Source: an uncultured Ruminococcus sp. (GTDB lineage: Bacteria; Bacillota; Clostridia; Oscillospirales; Acutalibacteraceae). From it: DNA of 64,000 nucleotides. Shown here piece after piece: positions 36,305 through 45,893 of the stretch. Below the pieces are notes generated by a model. It searched no databases. It worked only from the letters and a program-made list of their open reading frames with translations, and was not told the DNA's origin. Within the stretch, counting starts at the first letter, position 1; each line of letters opens with the position of its first letter. A program made the position numbers and the translations under genes. The DNA lies in assembly GCA_902799245.1 (NCBI GenBank), contig CADBZY010000005.1:1-64000 (forward strand). The letters run 5' to 3'.

Positions 36305-37018
36305 ATGAAATCTCCGTTTGTTAAAGGAGTGCTTGACGGCGTTCCGATAGCGCTGGGATACCTTTCGGTATCCTTCGGTTTCGGGATACTGGCAGTGCGT
36401 TCGGGGCTGACTTCGCTCGTATCGGTCATTATTTCGGCTTCCAATCTGACTTCGGCAGGACAGGCCGCGGGAATAGCCATCATTGCTGCCGGAGGGTCTT
36501 ATCTTGAAATGGCACTGACCCAGCTGATTATTAATCTGCGCTATGGTCTGATGTCTATTTCCCTTTCGCAGAAGCTCGACAGCACGTTCAATAGCCCAAG
36601 GAGGCTGCTTGTTGCCTACGGCATAACCGACGAGATATTCGCCGTCGCCTCGGCGCAGAAGGGGCTTCTGACCGCCCGCTATATGTACGGACTCATTTCC
36701 GTTTCAACACTTGGATGGTGTACGGGAACGTTTCTCGGCGCTTCGGCAGGTCAGCTGCTCCCGACGTCCCTTACCAATGCCATGGGAATCGTGCTGTATG
36801 CCATGTTTATTGCCATCGTCATTCCTCCAGTCAAAAAGAGCAGAGGCGTGCTGGCCGTGACGGCGACCGCTGCGATTTGCAGCATGATTTTCAAATACCT
36901 CCTTACGCAGGTGTCGGGCGGATTTGCGATTATCTTCAGCGCCATAATTGCGGCGGTTATCGGTGCGCTGGTTTTTCCGGTTGCGGATGAAGAGGAAACG
37001 GAGGTCACGGAGCAATGA
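36305..37018 (+). CDS. azlC: AzlC family amino-acid exporter, large subunit
   Basis: A 237-residue AzlC protein with six or seven membrane segments and the family start FVKGVLDGVPIALGYLSVSFGFGILA, plus SYLEMALTQLIINLRYGLMS. With AzlD it exports branched-chain amino acids or analogues. ATG 36305 is used; a TTG at 36299 sits at better distance (7 bases) from AAAGGA and may be the real start. It overlaps azlD by 4 bases. Confidence 0.88.
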   Translation: MKSPFVKGVLDGVPIALGYLSVSFGFGILAVRSGLTSLVSVIISASNLTSAGQAAGIAIIAAGGSYLEMALTQLIINLRYGLMSISLSQKLDSTFNSPRRLLVAYGITDEIFAVASAQKGLLTARYMYGLISVSTLGWCTGTFLGASAGQLLPTSLTNAMGIVLYAMFIAIVIPPVKKSRGVLAVTATAAICSMIFKYLLTQVSGGFAIIFSAIIAAVIGALVFPVADEEETEVTEQ

Positions 37019-37323
37019 GCCTCGTAATTTATATTGCAGTCATGGCTGGCGTGACATATTTTATCAGAATGATTCCCTTTGCGGCCTTTCGCAGGCAGAT
37101 AAAGTCGCGTTTTTTCCGCAGCTTCCTCTATTATGTGCCGTATGCGGTGCTGACAGCGATGACAATTCCGGCCATTTTTTATTCCACTGGCAGCATGGCA
37201 ACAGCCGCTTTCGGAACCGCTGTGGCGGTGGTGCTGGCTTACTTCGATATGCCGCTTATTGTCGTTGCGCTGGCGGCTTCCGCGGCGGCATTCTCGGCGG
37301 GATATTTCTATAGTTTATTCTGA
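37015..37323 (+). CDS. azlD: AzlD family amino-acid exporter, small subunit
   Basis: A 102-residue protein with four hydrophobic segments and AzlD marks (TYFIRMIPFAAFRRQIKSRF and YYVPYAVLTAMTIPAIF). It pairs with AzlC, whose stop overlaps its ATG (ATGA), so both are translated together. Confidence 0.87.
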   Translation: MSLVIYIAVMAGVTYFIRMIPFAAFRRQIKSRFFRSFLYYVPYAVLTAMTIPAIFYSTGSMATAAFGTAVAVVLAYFDMPLIVVALAASAAAFSAGYFYSLF

Positions 37324-37327
37324 GCTG

Positions 37328-37356
37328 TTGCATTAACCTGTTCGGTATGATATAAT
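37328..37356 (+). promoter_or_regulatory. Promoter of mnmA
   Basis: TTGCAT (37328-37333) and TATAAT (37351-37356) are 17 bases apart. The transcript would start about 35 bases before the mnmA ATG. Confidence 0.65.
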
Positions 37357-37397
37357 AAAAGGTAGTATTACGATTAAAAGGCGGTCATTGACGAAAA

Positions 37398-38447
37398 ATG
37401 AGCAAGGCTATGATAGCGATGAGCGGCGGAGTGGACAGCTCGGTCGCGGCATTGCTGACGCTCCAGCAGGGCTATGAGGCGGTAGGCGCGACTATGCGGC
37501 TGCTGGGCGATTCCAACAACAAAGATATTTCTGACGCGAAAAGCGTCTGCGAACGTCTTGGCATAGAGCACCGGGTGTTTGACATGCGCGAGGAATTTGA
37601 CCGTGAGGTTATGAGGCGGTTTGCCGACATATACCTCAGCGGTGAGACGCCGAATCCCTGCATCATCTGCAACAGGTTCATCAAATTCGGCGCACTTCTT
37701 GACAGGGCGCTGGAAACCGGCTGTGAGCGGATTGTCACGGGACACTACGCTTGTGTCAGGTACGATTCCGGATCGGGACGGTGGCTTCTTGTCAAGGCGG
37801 CCGACCGCTCCAAGGACCAGACCTATTTTCTCTATATGCTGCGTCAGGAGCAGTTGTCCCGGATAGTTCTTCCTGTGGGAGCACTGTCAAAACCGGAGGT
37901 GAGGGAACTTGCGGAGCAGAGCGGCTTCGTGACTTCCCGCAAACACGACAGTCAGGACATCTGCTTTGTTCCCGACGGGGATTATGTGGGCTTTCTCAGA
38001 GGCTACCGAGGCATGGATTTTGCGGGCGGTGATTTCTTGGATCTTGACGGCAACGTCATAGGAAGACACGCCGGAGCGATTCGCTATACGATAGGGCAGC
38101 GCAAGGGACTGGGAATGGGATTCAACAAGCCGATGTACGTCTGCCGGAAGGATATGGCAGCCAACACAGTCACCCTCGGCGACAATGCCGATCTGTTCAG
38201 CAGAAGGGTAGTTGTCCGTGGCGTAAATCTGATTGCTGTATCACGTATTGACCGTCCGATGCGTGTGACCGCGAAGATCCGGTATTCACAGCGTGAGGAA
38301 CCGGCCACACTTTTTCAGACCGGCGAGGACGAGCTGACGCTTGTATTTGACAGTCCGCAGCGGGCCGTCGCTCCCGGACAGGCGGCTGTCTGCTACGACG
38401 GAGACTGCGTTGTCTGCGGCGGCAGGATCGTCCGGGGAGAAAACTGA
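37398..38447 (+). CDS. mnmA: tRNA 2-thiouridine(34) synthase MnmA
   Basis: A 349-residue MnmA: PP-loop AMSGGVDSS at the N terminus, first catalytic Cys in NPCIICN, second in DSQDICF, and the GQRKGLG and DKAxD-like tRNA-binding segments (RSKDQTYFLY). It puts sulfur on U34 of Lys, Glu and Gln tRNAs using a persulfide from a cysteine desulfurase. Both Cys residues are present. Length fits the family. It has its own promoter. Confidence 0.95.
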   Translation: MSKAMIAMSGGVDSSVAALLTLQQGYEAVGATMRLLGDSNNKDISDAKSVCERLGIEHRVFDMREEFDREVMRRFADIYLSGETPNPCIICNRFIKFGALLDRALETGCERIVTGHYACVRYDSGSGRWLLVKAADRSKDQTYFLYMLRQEQLSRIVLPVGALSKPEVRELAEQSGFVTSRKHDSQDICFVPDGDYVGFLRGYRGMDFAGGDFLDLDGNVIGRHAGAIRYTIGQRKGLGMGFNKPMYVCRKDMAANTVTLGDNADLFSRRVVVRGVNLIAVSRIDRPMRVTAKIRYSQREEPATLFQTGEDELTLVFDSPQRAVAPGQAAVCYDGDCVVCGGRIVRGEN

Positions 38448-38539
38448 CGCGATATTTTTACAAATACACGCATTAATTCTTAACAGATCAGGTATATTAT
38501 AGATTGTAAGTTTTTGCAGAAACGGAATGAGGTGCCGAG

Positions 38540-39883
38540 TTGATCCGCAGGTGTTTGTTCAGAGCAGTATCACTGATGGTGGCTGCGTCTGTTGTATTGA
38601 TAAATTTGGCCTCTTGCGGGCAGGATAAGAAAAAGGAAGCTCCCACAGTGACGTTCAGAATCATGTCGTGGAACGAGGATTTCCGCGACTTGATGGAAAC
38701 CTATTTTGTTCCGCGTCACGCGGAGCTGATGGAACATGTCAGGCTGGAATGGGTAACGGACGAAATAAACGGCTATCGCCAGAGCGTCCAGCGGAAACTG
38801 GCGGAGGGAGAGCAGATAGATCTCTTTCTGGGTGACAATGAAATGGCCCCGTATTTTGCCGAGGATGACAATGTGGCCTCGCTTGCGCAGGTGGGAATAA
38901 CGGATGCCGAATTGTCTGCGCAATTCGGCTTTACACGCGTTCTCGGCTCGGACAGCAATGGAGTGCAGAAGGGCTCCGCTTTTACCGCCGAGCCGGGAAT
39001 ACTGCTTTACAGAACAGATTACGCCGAAAAGTACCTTAGTATCACGCATCAGGAAGAAATGCAGGAAAAGCTGTCTTCCTGGGATACTTTTATTTCTGTC
39101 GCACGCACACTCAACGAACAGTCCGGCGGCAAGATCAAAATGCTTCCGAGCAGCGCCGAACTGTGGAAATCCGTGGACTGCGCCATGTACGGTCTGTGGC
39201 TGACTGACGGGAAGCTCTCGGTGTCGGATGATACGGCGCTTCACTGGCTCGACATTGTGAAGGAGCTTGAATCGGTGAAGGCTTTTGCGGGAGTGAAAAC
39301 CCTCGACGACGACTGGTACACATCCCTTGACAGCGGCGTCTTCTGCTTCTATGCCGCGCCGTGGCTCTGCAAGAGCAATTCACCCGAAGCCGCGGACATT
39401 ACCACGATATTCTCCTCCACCAGACGCAGCGGCGCTTCATTCGGCAAATTCAGGACATCCCTTGCACCCAACGGATTTGTTTACGGCGGCAGCTGGCTCT
39501 ATTGTCCTCAAAAATCCGGCCATAAGGACATCGCGGCCGAGATCATCCGGGCGTTTTCCTGCGACAGGGATTTTATGAAGCTCATCGCTTTGGGCGAAAT
39601 GCAGTATGTCAACAACAGCAGGGTGTGCGATGAACTGGCCGGAATGAAGATTCCCAATATGCTTTTTGACGGGCTTGACGCCTTTTCGGTTTACAATTCT
39701 GCCGCGCGCAGTCTGGAATTTTCCGCACCGACCGTTTATGATTCTTCGGTCAGCGGGCTGCTTTACGATCAGACCAAGAAATACGCCAAGGGAGAGATCA
39801 CCGGTAGCGAAGCGGTCGATAAATTCCGTCAGAATGTCTGGAAAAAACATGAGGAAATAGTGGAAGATACGCAGTATGACTGA
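38540..39883 (+). CDS. Orphan extracellular solute-binding lipoprotein
   Basis: A 447-residue lipoprotein (Cys26 in NLASC) of the family-1 solute-binding fold used by sugar ABC importers: TVTFRIMSWNEDFRDLMETYF at the start of the mature protein and an EPGILLYRTDYAEKY hinge. No permease or ATPase is next to it, so it either serves a transporter encoded elsewhere or acts as a receptor. The start is TTG 38540 with GAGGTG 6 bases upstream. Confidence 0.78.
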   Translation: MIRRCLFRAVSLMVAASVVLINLASCGQDKKKEAPTVTFRIMSWNEDFRDLMETYFVPRHAELMEHVRLEWVTDEINGYRQSVQRKLAEGEQIDLFLGDNEMAPYFAEDDNVASLAQVGITDAELSAQFGFTRVLGSDSNGVQKGSAFTAEPGILLYRTDYAEKYLSITHQEEMQEKLSSWDTFISVARTLNEQSGGKIKMLPSSAELWKSVDCAMYGLWLTDGKLSVSDDTALHWLDIVKELESVKAFAGVKTLDDDWYTSLDSGVFCFYAAPWLCKSNSPEAADITTIFSSTRRSGASFGKFRTSLAPNGFVYGGSWLYCPQKSGHKDIAAEIIRAFSCDRDFMKLIALGEMQYVNNSRVCDELAGMKIPNMLFDGLDAFSVYNSAARSLEFSAPTVYDSSVSGLLYDQTKKYAKGEITGSEAVDKFRQNVWKKHEEIVEDTQYD

Positions 39884-39984
39884 GTTAATCACAATAATTA
39901 CCTCAATGGCATCCTTAAGTGTGACAAATCTGTTAAAAATCCTTATCAATATATCCTTACGAGGTTACAGTGCATTAATAATCT

Positions 39985-40013
39985 TTGACAATTGGAAAAA
40001 TGTGTGGTAGAAT
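39985..40013 (+). promoter_or_regulatory. Promoter of the pseudokinase gene
   Basis: TTGACA (39985-39990) and TAGAAT (40008-40013) are 17 bases apart. The leader is about 97 bases long and AT-rich, and I see no clear structure in it. Confidence 0.65.
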
Positions 40014-40116
40014 GTTCTTGATCGTATAAATTGTTCATTATATTGTGATCATATGATGAATTATTTCTGTAGTCATTCATTTCCCTATCAGGTTTGAAAT
40101 AAAAGGAGAGATTTTA

Positions 40117-41859
40117 ATGGAATTCAAAGGTTTGTGCCTTGGCTGCATGAACAACAAGGGCGATGCTATGCAATGCCCTAAATGCGGCTATGTAGAGGGT
40201 ACGCCTCAGGTTTTGCCATACCTTGAACCCGGTACATTGCTCAAAGAAAAATATATCGTCGGCAAGCATCTCAGTGCGAACGGCGAAGGAGTCACCTACA
40301 TCGGATTTGACGTTACCACAAACAAGAAGATCACAGTAAGGGAGTATCTGCCCAAGACGCTGTGTTCGAGGGTCAAGGATGACGACAATATCATTATTGC
40401 CTCTGGAAACAAGCTGGTCTATCAGGATTATCTTCAGGATTTCATGGAGATCGGCAGAGCGCTGGCCAAGCTGTCGAGCCTTCCGTCGATTGTTCCGGTC
40501 ATAGATATGTTCGAGGCGAACAAGACCGCCTATATTGTTTACGAGTTTGTCGACGGCAAGCCGCTTGACGAGATTATCAAAAGGGCACGTCGTTTCACAT
40601 GGGAAGAAGCAAGACCGCTTTTCCTGCCGCTTATCTCTACCATCAATTCGGCACACGCCATAGGATTGGTTCATTTCGGCATTTCGCCCGAGAATATCAT
40701 TATGACACGCAGCGGAACACTGAAGCTGCAGGGCTTCGGAAGCCCTGACGCGCATCTGGCCGAGACAGAGCTTACCGCTGAATTCTATGAGGGTTTCAGC
40801 GCCATAGAGCAGTATTCGCTCGAAGGCAAGAAGGGTAAATGGACTGACGTTTACGCCATGTGCGCTGTGATTTTCTATGCGCTGACCGGTAAGAGACCGC
40901 CGGACGCGGTGTCCCGTTCTTATGAGCCACGTCTGAACATGCCCTCGGACGTTGCCCAGAATATTCCGACGCATGTCGTCACTGCACTTGCTGGGGGATT
41001 ACAGGTCAATATTGAAACACGTACACACTCCATGGAGGAGCTTAAGAATCAGTTTACCAATCCCGTTCCCCGCAGACCGGAACCGAAACCCGTTCCGGCA
41101 ACGGCGCCGACATCTTCTTCCGCTTACGGCGACAGATTTGTCGACGAGCCGCCGTACCAGGATTCCAACGCGCGTTCGGCCGTGCCTGCCGCGTCCGCGC
41201 AGATGAACCGTTCCACCGCGAGGGATTATGAGCCTGACGATGACGAACCGGAGATTTCTCCCTACAAATACGGCATTATTTCGGGTCTTATAGGTTTTGT
41301 GGTTCTCGGTGTGATTGCCTTGATTTGTCTGAACCTGATTGTTATACCCATGATGAACAAGAATAAAGAGGATGAAGGCGACGATGTTTCCTCCTCTTAT
41401 GTTGAGTCCGAGGGTGACAATACCGATTCCCAGCCGACGGTGCTCTACAGGGTGCCGAACCTTGTCAACAAAAAGTGGAGCAGCGTTGACGGCAACGAGA
41501 AGTACAGCAACTTCTATATCCGTCTGAAGGAAGAAGTCTACGATGAAAATTACGAGGAAGGCAGAATCATCTCGCAGACAGTAGAAGCAGGTTCCACTGT
41601 TCCGCAGAATACGCCTATCGGCGTGGTGGTCAGCAAAGGCTCCAAGATGCGCACCGTACCGAATATCATAGGAAAAACCGTTTCCGAAGCGTCAAAGGAA
41701 CTGGAAAGCGCGGGTCTTGCGCTCGGTGATCAGGCGGAGGAATACAGCGACGATGTTGAAAGCGGAAAGATCATCCGTCTCAACGGCATTGAACCCGGCA
41801 AGAAGATTCAGGCGGGCAGCATGATTAATGTTGTCGTCAGCCTCGGACCTGAGGACTAA
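40117..41859 (+). CDS. Zinc-ribbon pseudokinase with two PASTA domains
   Basis: A 580-residue protein. Residues 7-23 are a CxxC...CxxC zinc ribbon. Residues 40-312 align with the PknB-like kinases of Clostridia, but the catalytic residues are lost: the ATP-binding Lys is Arg75 (ITVREYLP), the HRD Asp is Gly188 (HFGISPENI), and the DFG Asp is Gly206 (LQGFGSP). A Pro-rich linker, a transmembrane helix (386-411) and two PASTA domains (445-508, 511-577) follow. PASTA domains bind muropeptides or lipid II, so this likely senses the wall without phosphorylating. AAGGAGAG precedes the ATG. Confidence 0.87.
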   Translation: MEFKGLCLGCMNNKGDAMQCPKCGYVEGTPQVLPYLEPGTLLKEKYIVGKHLSANGEGVTYIGFDVTTNKKITVREYLPKTLCSRVKDDDNIIIASGNKLVYQDYLQDFMEIGRALAKLSSLPSIVPVIDMFEANKTAYIVYEFVDGKPLDEIIKRARRFTWEEARPLFLPLISTINSAHAIGLVHFGISPENIIMTRSGTLKLQGFGSPDAHLAETELTAEFYEGFSAIEQYSLEGKKGKWTDVYAMCAVIFYALTGKRPPDAVSRSYEPRLNMPSDVAQNIPTHVVTALAGGLQVNIETRTHSMEELKNQFTNPVPRRPEPKPVPATAPTSSSAYGDRFVDEPPYQDSNARSAVPAASAQMNRSTARDYEPDDDEPEISPYKYGIISGLIGFVVLGVIALICLNLIVIPMMNKNKEDEGDDVSSSYVESEGDNTDSQPTVLYRVPNLVNKKWSSVDGNEKYSNFYIRLKEEVYDENYEEGRIISQTVEAGSTVPQNTPIGVVVSKGSKMRTVPNIIGKTVSEASKELESAGLALGDQAEEYSDDVESGKIIRLNGIEPGKKIQAGSMINVVVSLGPED

Positions 41860-41889
41860 ATTTTTTTACAACCCAACCATTCTGTTTTT

Positions 41890-41928
41890 GCCGCGTGGCT
41901 GCATCTGCGTCAGTCACGCGGCTTTTTT
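41890..41928 (+). terminator. Strong rho-independent terminator
   Basis: GCCGCGTG (41890-41897) pairs with CACGCGGC (41915-41922), followed by six T. It ends the pseudokinase transcript. Confidence 0.85.
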
Positions 41929-41940
41929 ATGCATATTGAA

Positions 41941-41979
41941 AAGGCACATCAGGAAGAACGTCGCTTCTTGATGTGCCTT
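41941..41979 (-). terminator. Terminator of the minus-strand DegV gene
   Basis: AAGGCACATCA (41941-41951) pairs with TGATGTGCCTT (41969-41979). On the minus strand TTTTC follows. It sits directly after the degV stop at 42003. Confidence 0.75.
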
Positions 41980-42002
41980 AATCGTTTGGAGTGAAAGGAG
42001 AA

Positions 42003-42851
42003 TTAAGCCTCTATGTAGAGAATGCCGAGGGTGTTGGGACCGCAATGGCTGTATATCGTGCAGCCGGCTCTTGTCTCCAGTACCTCGTCAAACATTCCCG
42101 AATCCCTCGCCTGCTGCAAAGCGGCCTCCACAGGCGCTCTGTCTTCAAAGGTGTGGGTAATGAATACCCTTCTGCGCACGACATTGGGGGTGGAATCCAG
42201 TCTGTCTTTGATGTACTGGGGAAGCACCTTGTCGATATTGCCGCGGTATTTTTTACCGACTGACATTTTTCCGTCGACAACCTCTATGCAGGGCTTGAGC
42301 TTAAGCAGATTGGCGCCGAGAGCGGCGACTCCGGAGCATCTGCCGCCCTTCCAGAGGAATTCCAGCGTGTCTATCACAAAGCTGGCGCGAACCTTGGGGA
42401 TGATTTCCGTGAGCTTTTCGACAATTTCCTTTGCGTTCATTCCGCTCTCGATCATATCTGCCGCGGCGAGTATCACTAACAGAATTCCGGTGGAGAGATT
42501 GGCTGATTCCACCACATAAATGTTGTCAAAATTCTGGGCGGCAATGGAGGCGTTTGCGTATGCGGAGGAAAAATCGCTGCTGATCGTGAAGAAAAGCACG
42601 TCGTATTCGTCGCTTTTCCACCGGCTGAAAAGCTCCTCGTATTCGCTGGGAGGCGCAGCGGCGGTCTTAGATAAGTTGCCTGTTTCCCTGTAATACTTCA
42701 GAATATCGTCAGTGGTAATATCCACGCCGTCCTTGAAGCTCTTTTCGCCGAGGTTTACGACAAACGGGTGTATCTCGATGTCGTATTTTTCAGTTAGCTC
42801 GGGGGAAATGTCACAGGTGGAGTCTGCAACGATCTTGATTTTTTTGGACAT
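42003..42851 (-). CDS. DegV family fatty-acid-binding protein (second copy)
   Basis: A 282-residue DegV protein: IKIVADSTCDISPEL, KTAAAPPSEYEELF, ISSDFSSAYANASIAA and WKGGRCSGVAALGANLLKLKP. It is clearly diverged from the copy at 18899-19768. FakB-type proteins carry fatty acids to FakA. ATG 42851 has AAGGTG 6 bases upstream. It lies 54 bases after the GT-C-like membrane protein gene and likely shares its transcript. Confidence 0.88.
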   Translation of the reverse strand: MSKKIKIVADSTCDISPELTEKYDIEIHPFVVNLGEKSFKDGVDITTDDILKYYRETGNLSKTAAAPPSEYEELFSRWKSDEYDVLFFTISSDFSSAYANASIAAQNFDNIYVVESANLSTGILLVILAAADMIESGMNAKEIVEKLTEIIPKVRASFVIDTLEFLWKGGRCSGVAALGANLLKLKPCIEVVDGKMSVGKKYRGNIDKVLPQYIKDRLDSTPNVVRRRVFITHTFEDRAPVEAALQQARDSGMFDEVLETRAGCTIYSHCGPNTLGILYIEA

Positions 42852-42905
42852 TTTTATCACCTTGAAACAAATATATTTACACCAATATCAGCATGAACAC
42901 AGACG

Positions 42906-44366
42906 TCAGATGAACCAGACGCCGTATGCCACACTGCCGACACAGAATGCCAGACAAACAAGCAGAGTGAGCAGATAAAGGATCTGCGAAACAAAGCTGA
43001 GCTTTTTCTTAATGCTGAGCACCTTTATGCCGCAGCAAAGCATGGTGACACCGAGAGCCAGAATGATCGGGACAACGCGGAAATCCATGGTTTCGGCGCT
43101 TGATGAACCTATGTTATGAAGAATGTAGTAGCCTATCGCACAGCCTGAAAGAGCGATGAAGGTCCAGATGTTGACCTTCTTTTTGGAGTCGGCTCTTGCT
43201 ATCATATTGCCGAAAATAGTCAGACCCGCAATAGCTGCGACTGCAAATGTAACGGCTGTAAAGATCTGAAGAATCATCAGATCAAGCTCAATATCCTTTT
43301 CGGTCAGATTGCCGAAGAGGGAGGATTTGACCAGATAAATCCACGCGTTCTGATCCTTCGGATTGACAAATACCTCCAGAAGCTCGTTCAGTTCAAATGA
43401 AAGGAATTTCGTTTTGAAATCAATCGAGCCGCTGTGTGTACCTATCAGCTGGGAAAGCCCCGTGTCTTTGCCGGCGATCATATTTCTCACAGGATAAACA
43501 AAGCTGAGCAATGCCCAGACGCCGACGCCGCAGACTGTCTGAACGCTTGTGGAGAGAGTATTGACAGCGCTTTTGCGCTTGATAACGCGTACCAGATTGA
43601 TGATGACCAGAACCGCGATGACCGGCAGGAACAGCAGCGCAGATATATGGATCATCGTGGCAAGGCCGAAGGAGGCGCTCATAAAGACGAAATCCAGTCC
43701 GTCTGTGAAGTTGTTCCATCTCGCGAGGAAAAGCATCGTCAGGCACAGCACGGAAAACATCGGAAGAAGCGGGCTGATCTCTCCGCCGAGTCTGATCAAA
43801 CCGGGATGAAACGCGATGATCGAGGTGCCGAGATAGACCGCCGAGTCATTGGCTTCCAGTTCACATAAAATATAATACATGGCGATAGCGGCGACAATTC
43901 CCATATATTCCGTCACAATACGCACGATGTCGAGCGCGTAGGGGGCTGTGAAACGGAACAGCTCCATCAGATTGTATACAGCGGCCGCGCCGATGTAGTA
44001 GAGCGGCTGGAACGCTTCCGGAAGGGTCAGATTGGTCTGAACATCGACAAATGTATCGTAATCCTGACCGGTGAAGTTCGTTCCGGATGTGATAATCACA
44101 TAGCATAATCTCAGAACAATCGAAATCAGCAGAATAACATAGATCGTTTTGCGCTCGCTGTCAGATTTTTTCCATTTGGAATAGAGCAATCCGCCTATCA
44201 GGCCCACGATGATCACAGCCGCAAAGATCTTGAGTACAAAGGCTCCGAAAAAGCTGTAAAGCACGTTGAACAGTAAGAATCCTACGCCTGTAAACATGGC
44301 CATCCATAAATAGGACCAGTTGTCAATGCGATTATCCTCGCGCAGCTTTTTTTTGGCAAGAGACAT
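42906..44366 (-). CDS. GT-C-like polytopic membrane protein
   Basis: A 486-residue protein with about eleven to thirteen transmembrane helices. An acidic first outer loop (GQDYDTFVDVQTNL) and a following FQPLYYIGAAAVY resemble the catalytic loop of GT-C glycosyltransferases of the PMT/ArnT type, which use lipid-linked sugars. The acceptor is unknown, and the assignment rests on layout more than clear motifs. ATG 44366 has GGAGGGTG 5 bases upstream. It precedes degV on the minus strand. Confidence 0.65.
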   Translation of the reverse strand: MSLAKKKLREDNRIDNWSYLWMAMFTGVGFLLFNVLYSFFGAFVLKIFAAVIIVGLIGGLLYSKWKKSDSERKTIYVILLISIVLRLCYVIITSGTNFTGQDYDTFVDVQTNLTLPEAFQPLYYIGAAAVYNLMELFRFTAPYALDIVRIVTEYMGIVAAIAMYYILCELEANDSAVYLGTSIIAFHPGLIRLGGEISPLLPMFSVLCLTMLFLARWNNFTDGLDFVFMSASFGLATMIHISALLFLPVIAVLVIINLVRVIKRKSAVNTLSTSVQTVCGVGVWALLSFVYPVRNMIAGKDTGLSQLIGTHSGSIDFKTKFLSFELNELLEVFVNPKDQNAWIYLVKSSLFGNLTEKDIELDLMILQIFTAVTFAVAAIAGLTIFGNMIARADSKKKVNIWTFIALSGCAIGYYILHNIGSSSAETMDFRVVPIILALGVTMLCCGIKVLSIKKKLSFVSQILYLLTLLVCLAFCVGSVAYGVWFI

Positions 44367-44507
44367 AATAACACCCTCCAAAAAGTTCTAATATCGTCAA
44401 CTCAATCATTCTTAGAGATTGACATGTTAATTTTAACATATTTTCTTTGATAATTCAACATTTTTTTAAATTTATATGATAATTTATGTTTTTTTTCGGA
44501 AAAGGAA

Positions 44508-44542
44508 AGAAGTGCTTTAGCGTTTGCGGCCAAAGCACTTCT
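44508..44542 (-). terminator. Terminator of the decarboxylase subunit operon
   Basis: AGAAGTGCTTT (44508-44518) pairs with AAAGCACTTCT (44532-44542), with a T-rich stretch after it on the minus strand. It lies about 70 bases after oadB-like and before the GT-C-like gene. The rest of the 44367-44609 gap is AT-rich with nothing evident. Confidence 0.6.
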
Positions 44543-44609
44543 GGAAAAGATACTGATTTGGATGGAAATAAGTCTGCCGACAAAAACCGAGTTGTCAGCC
44601 TGATGTGAT

Positions 44610-45863
44610 TTATCTGCCCAATACCGCGAGCAGTACGCCTGCGGCAACAGCAGAACCGATAACGCCGGCGACGTTGGGACCGAGCGCGTGCATGAGCAGA
44701 TAATTGGACGGGTTTGTCTCCTGTCCGACCTTCTGCGATACTCTGGCAGCCATGGGAACAGCCGATACACCCGCGGAGCCGATAAGGGGATTGACCTTGC
44801 CGCCGGTGAATATATACATCAGCTTGCCGAAGATTACGCCGAACGCCGTGCCGAGACAGAATGCCGCAAGTCCCAGACCGACAATCATCAGCGTTTCGGT
44901 GGTCAGGAATACTTCCGCTCTTGCGGTCGCGCCGACCGTGGTGCCGAGGAAAATAGTGACAATATTCATCAGCTCATTCTGCGCCGCGTCGGAAATTCTC
45001 TTGACAACACCGCTCTCACGCATGAGATTGCCGAGCATGAGCATTCCGACGAGCGGAGCGGCAGACGGAAGCAGCAGAGCGACGACGATGGTGACGATGA
45101 TCGGGAACATGATCTTTTCGGTCTTGGAAACGGTGCGCAGCTGCGTCATGACAACAGCACGTTCCTTCTTGGTGGTGAGCAGTCGCATGATCGGCGGCTG
45201 GATGATCGGAACCAGAGCCATATAGCTGTATGCCGCAACCGCGATGGGACCGAGATAATCCGCGGCGAGCTTGGAAGTGACGTAGATGGCGGTCGGGCCG
45301 TCCGCACCGCCGATGATGGCGATGGAACCGGCCACATTGGACGGGAAGCCGAGAAGAATCGCGCCGCAGAAGGTGAAGAATATGCCGATCTGGGCGGCAG
45401 CGCCCAGAATGAAGCTCTTGGGATTGGCAATCAGCGGACCGAAGTCGGACATGGCGCCGATACCGAGGAAGATGAGCGGCGGATAGATGCCGAGCTTTAC
45501 GCCGAGATAGAGGTAATAGAGCAGACCGCCGGAATGGGCGACTTCTACATATGTCTGACCGTCAGGCATTACGATCTGACCGTATTTGGCTATCTCGGTA
45601 GCCGACGCCTTGGCGAGCGGAACAAGCTCGGTTGTCGGCACGTCCATAACGCCGGAAAGCGGCAGATTGACAAGCAGCATACCGAATGCGATAGGCAGCA
45701 GGAGCAGCGGCTCAAACTGTCTTCCGATGGCGAGATAAAGCAGGAAACAGGCAATGCCGATCATTAATGCATTCTTCCATCCGTCGCCCTGGAACAGGCC
45801 GAGCAGACCGGAATCACTGAGAATGCTTAAGATGGATGCCCAGATGGAATTGAGAATTTCCAT
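44610..45863 (-). CDS. Na+-translocating decarboxylase beta subunit
   Basis: A 417-residue, highly hydrophobic protein matching the beta subunit of oxaloacetate/methylmalonyl-CoA/glutaconyl-CoA decarboxylases: FGPLIANPKSFILGAAAQ with the Na+-binding Asp before it, IGGADGPTAIY, and GANVAG-like ALGPNVAGVIGSAV. It removes CO2 from the biotin carrier and pumps Na+ out. The carboxyltransferase and biotin-carrier genes are not next to it, so the substrate is open. The ATG at 45863 follows AAGGTGG. The gamma-type subunit gene precedes it. Confidence 0.92.
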   Translation of the reverse strand: MEILNSIWASILSILSDSGLLGLFQGDGWKNALMIGIACFLLYLAIGRQFEPLLLLPIAFGMLLVNLPLSGVMDVPTTELVPLAKASATEIAKYGQIVMPDGQTYVEVAHSGGLLYYLYLGVKLGIYPPLIFLGIGAMSDFGPLIANPKSFILGAAAQIGIFFTFCGAILLGFPSNVAGSIAIIGGADGPTAIYVTSKLAADYLGPIAVAAYSYMALVPIIQPPIMRLLTTKKERAVVMTQLRTVSKTEKIMFPIIVTIVVALLLPSAAPLVGMLMLGNLMRESGVVKRISDAAQNELMNIVTIFLGTTVGATARAEVFLTTETLMIVGLGLAAFCLGTAFGVIFGKLMYIFTGGKVNPLIGSAGVSAVPMAARVSQKVGQETNPSNYLLMHALGPNVAGVIGSAVAAGVLLAVLGR

Positions 45864-45893
45864 AAATTGACCACCTTTCGGGAATTAATACAA

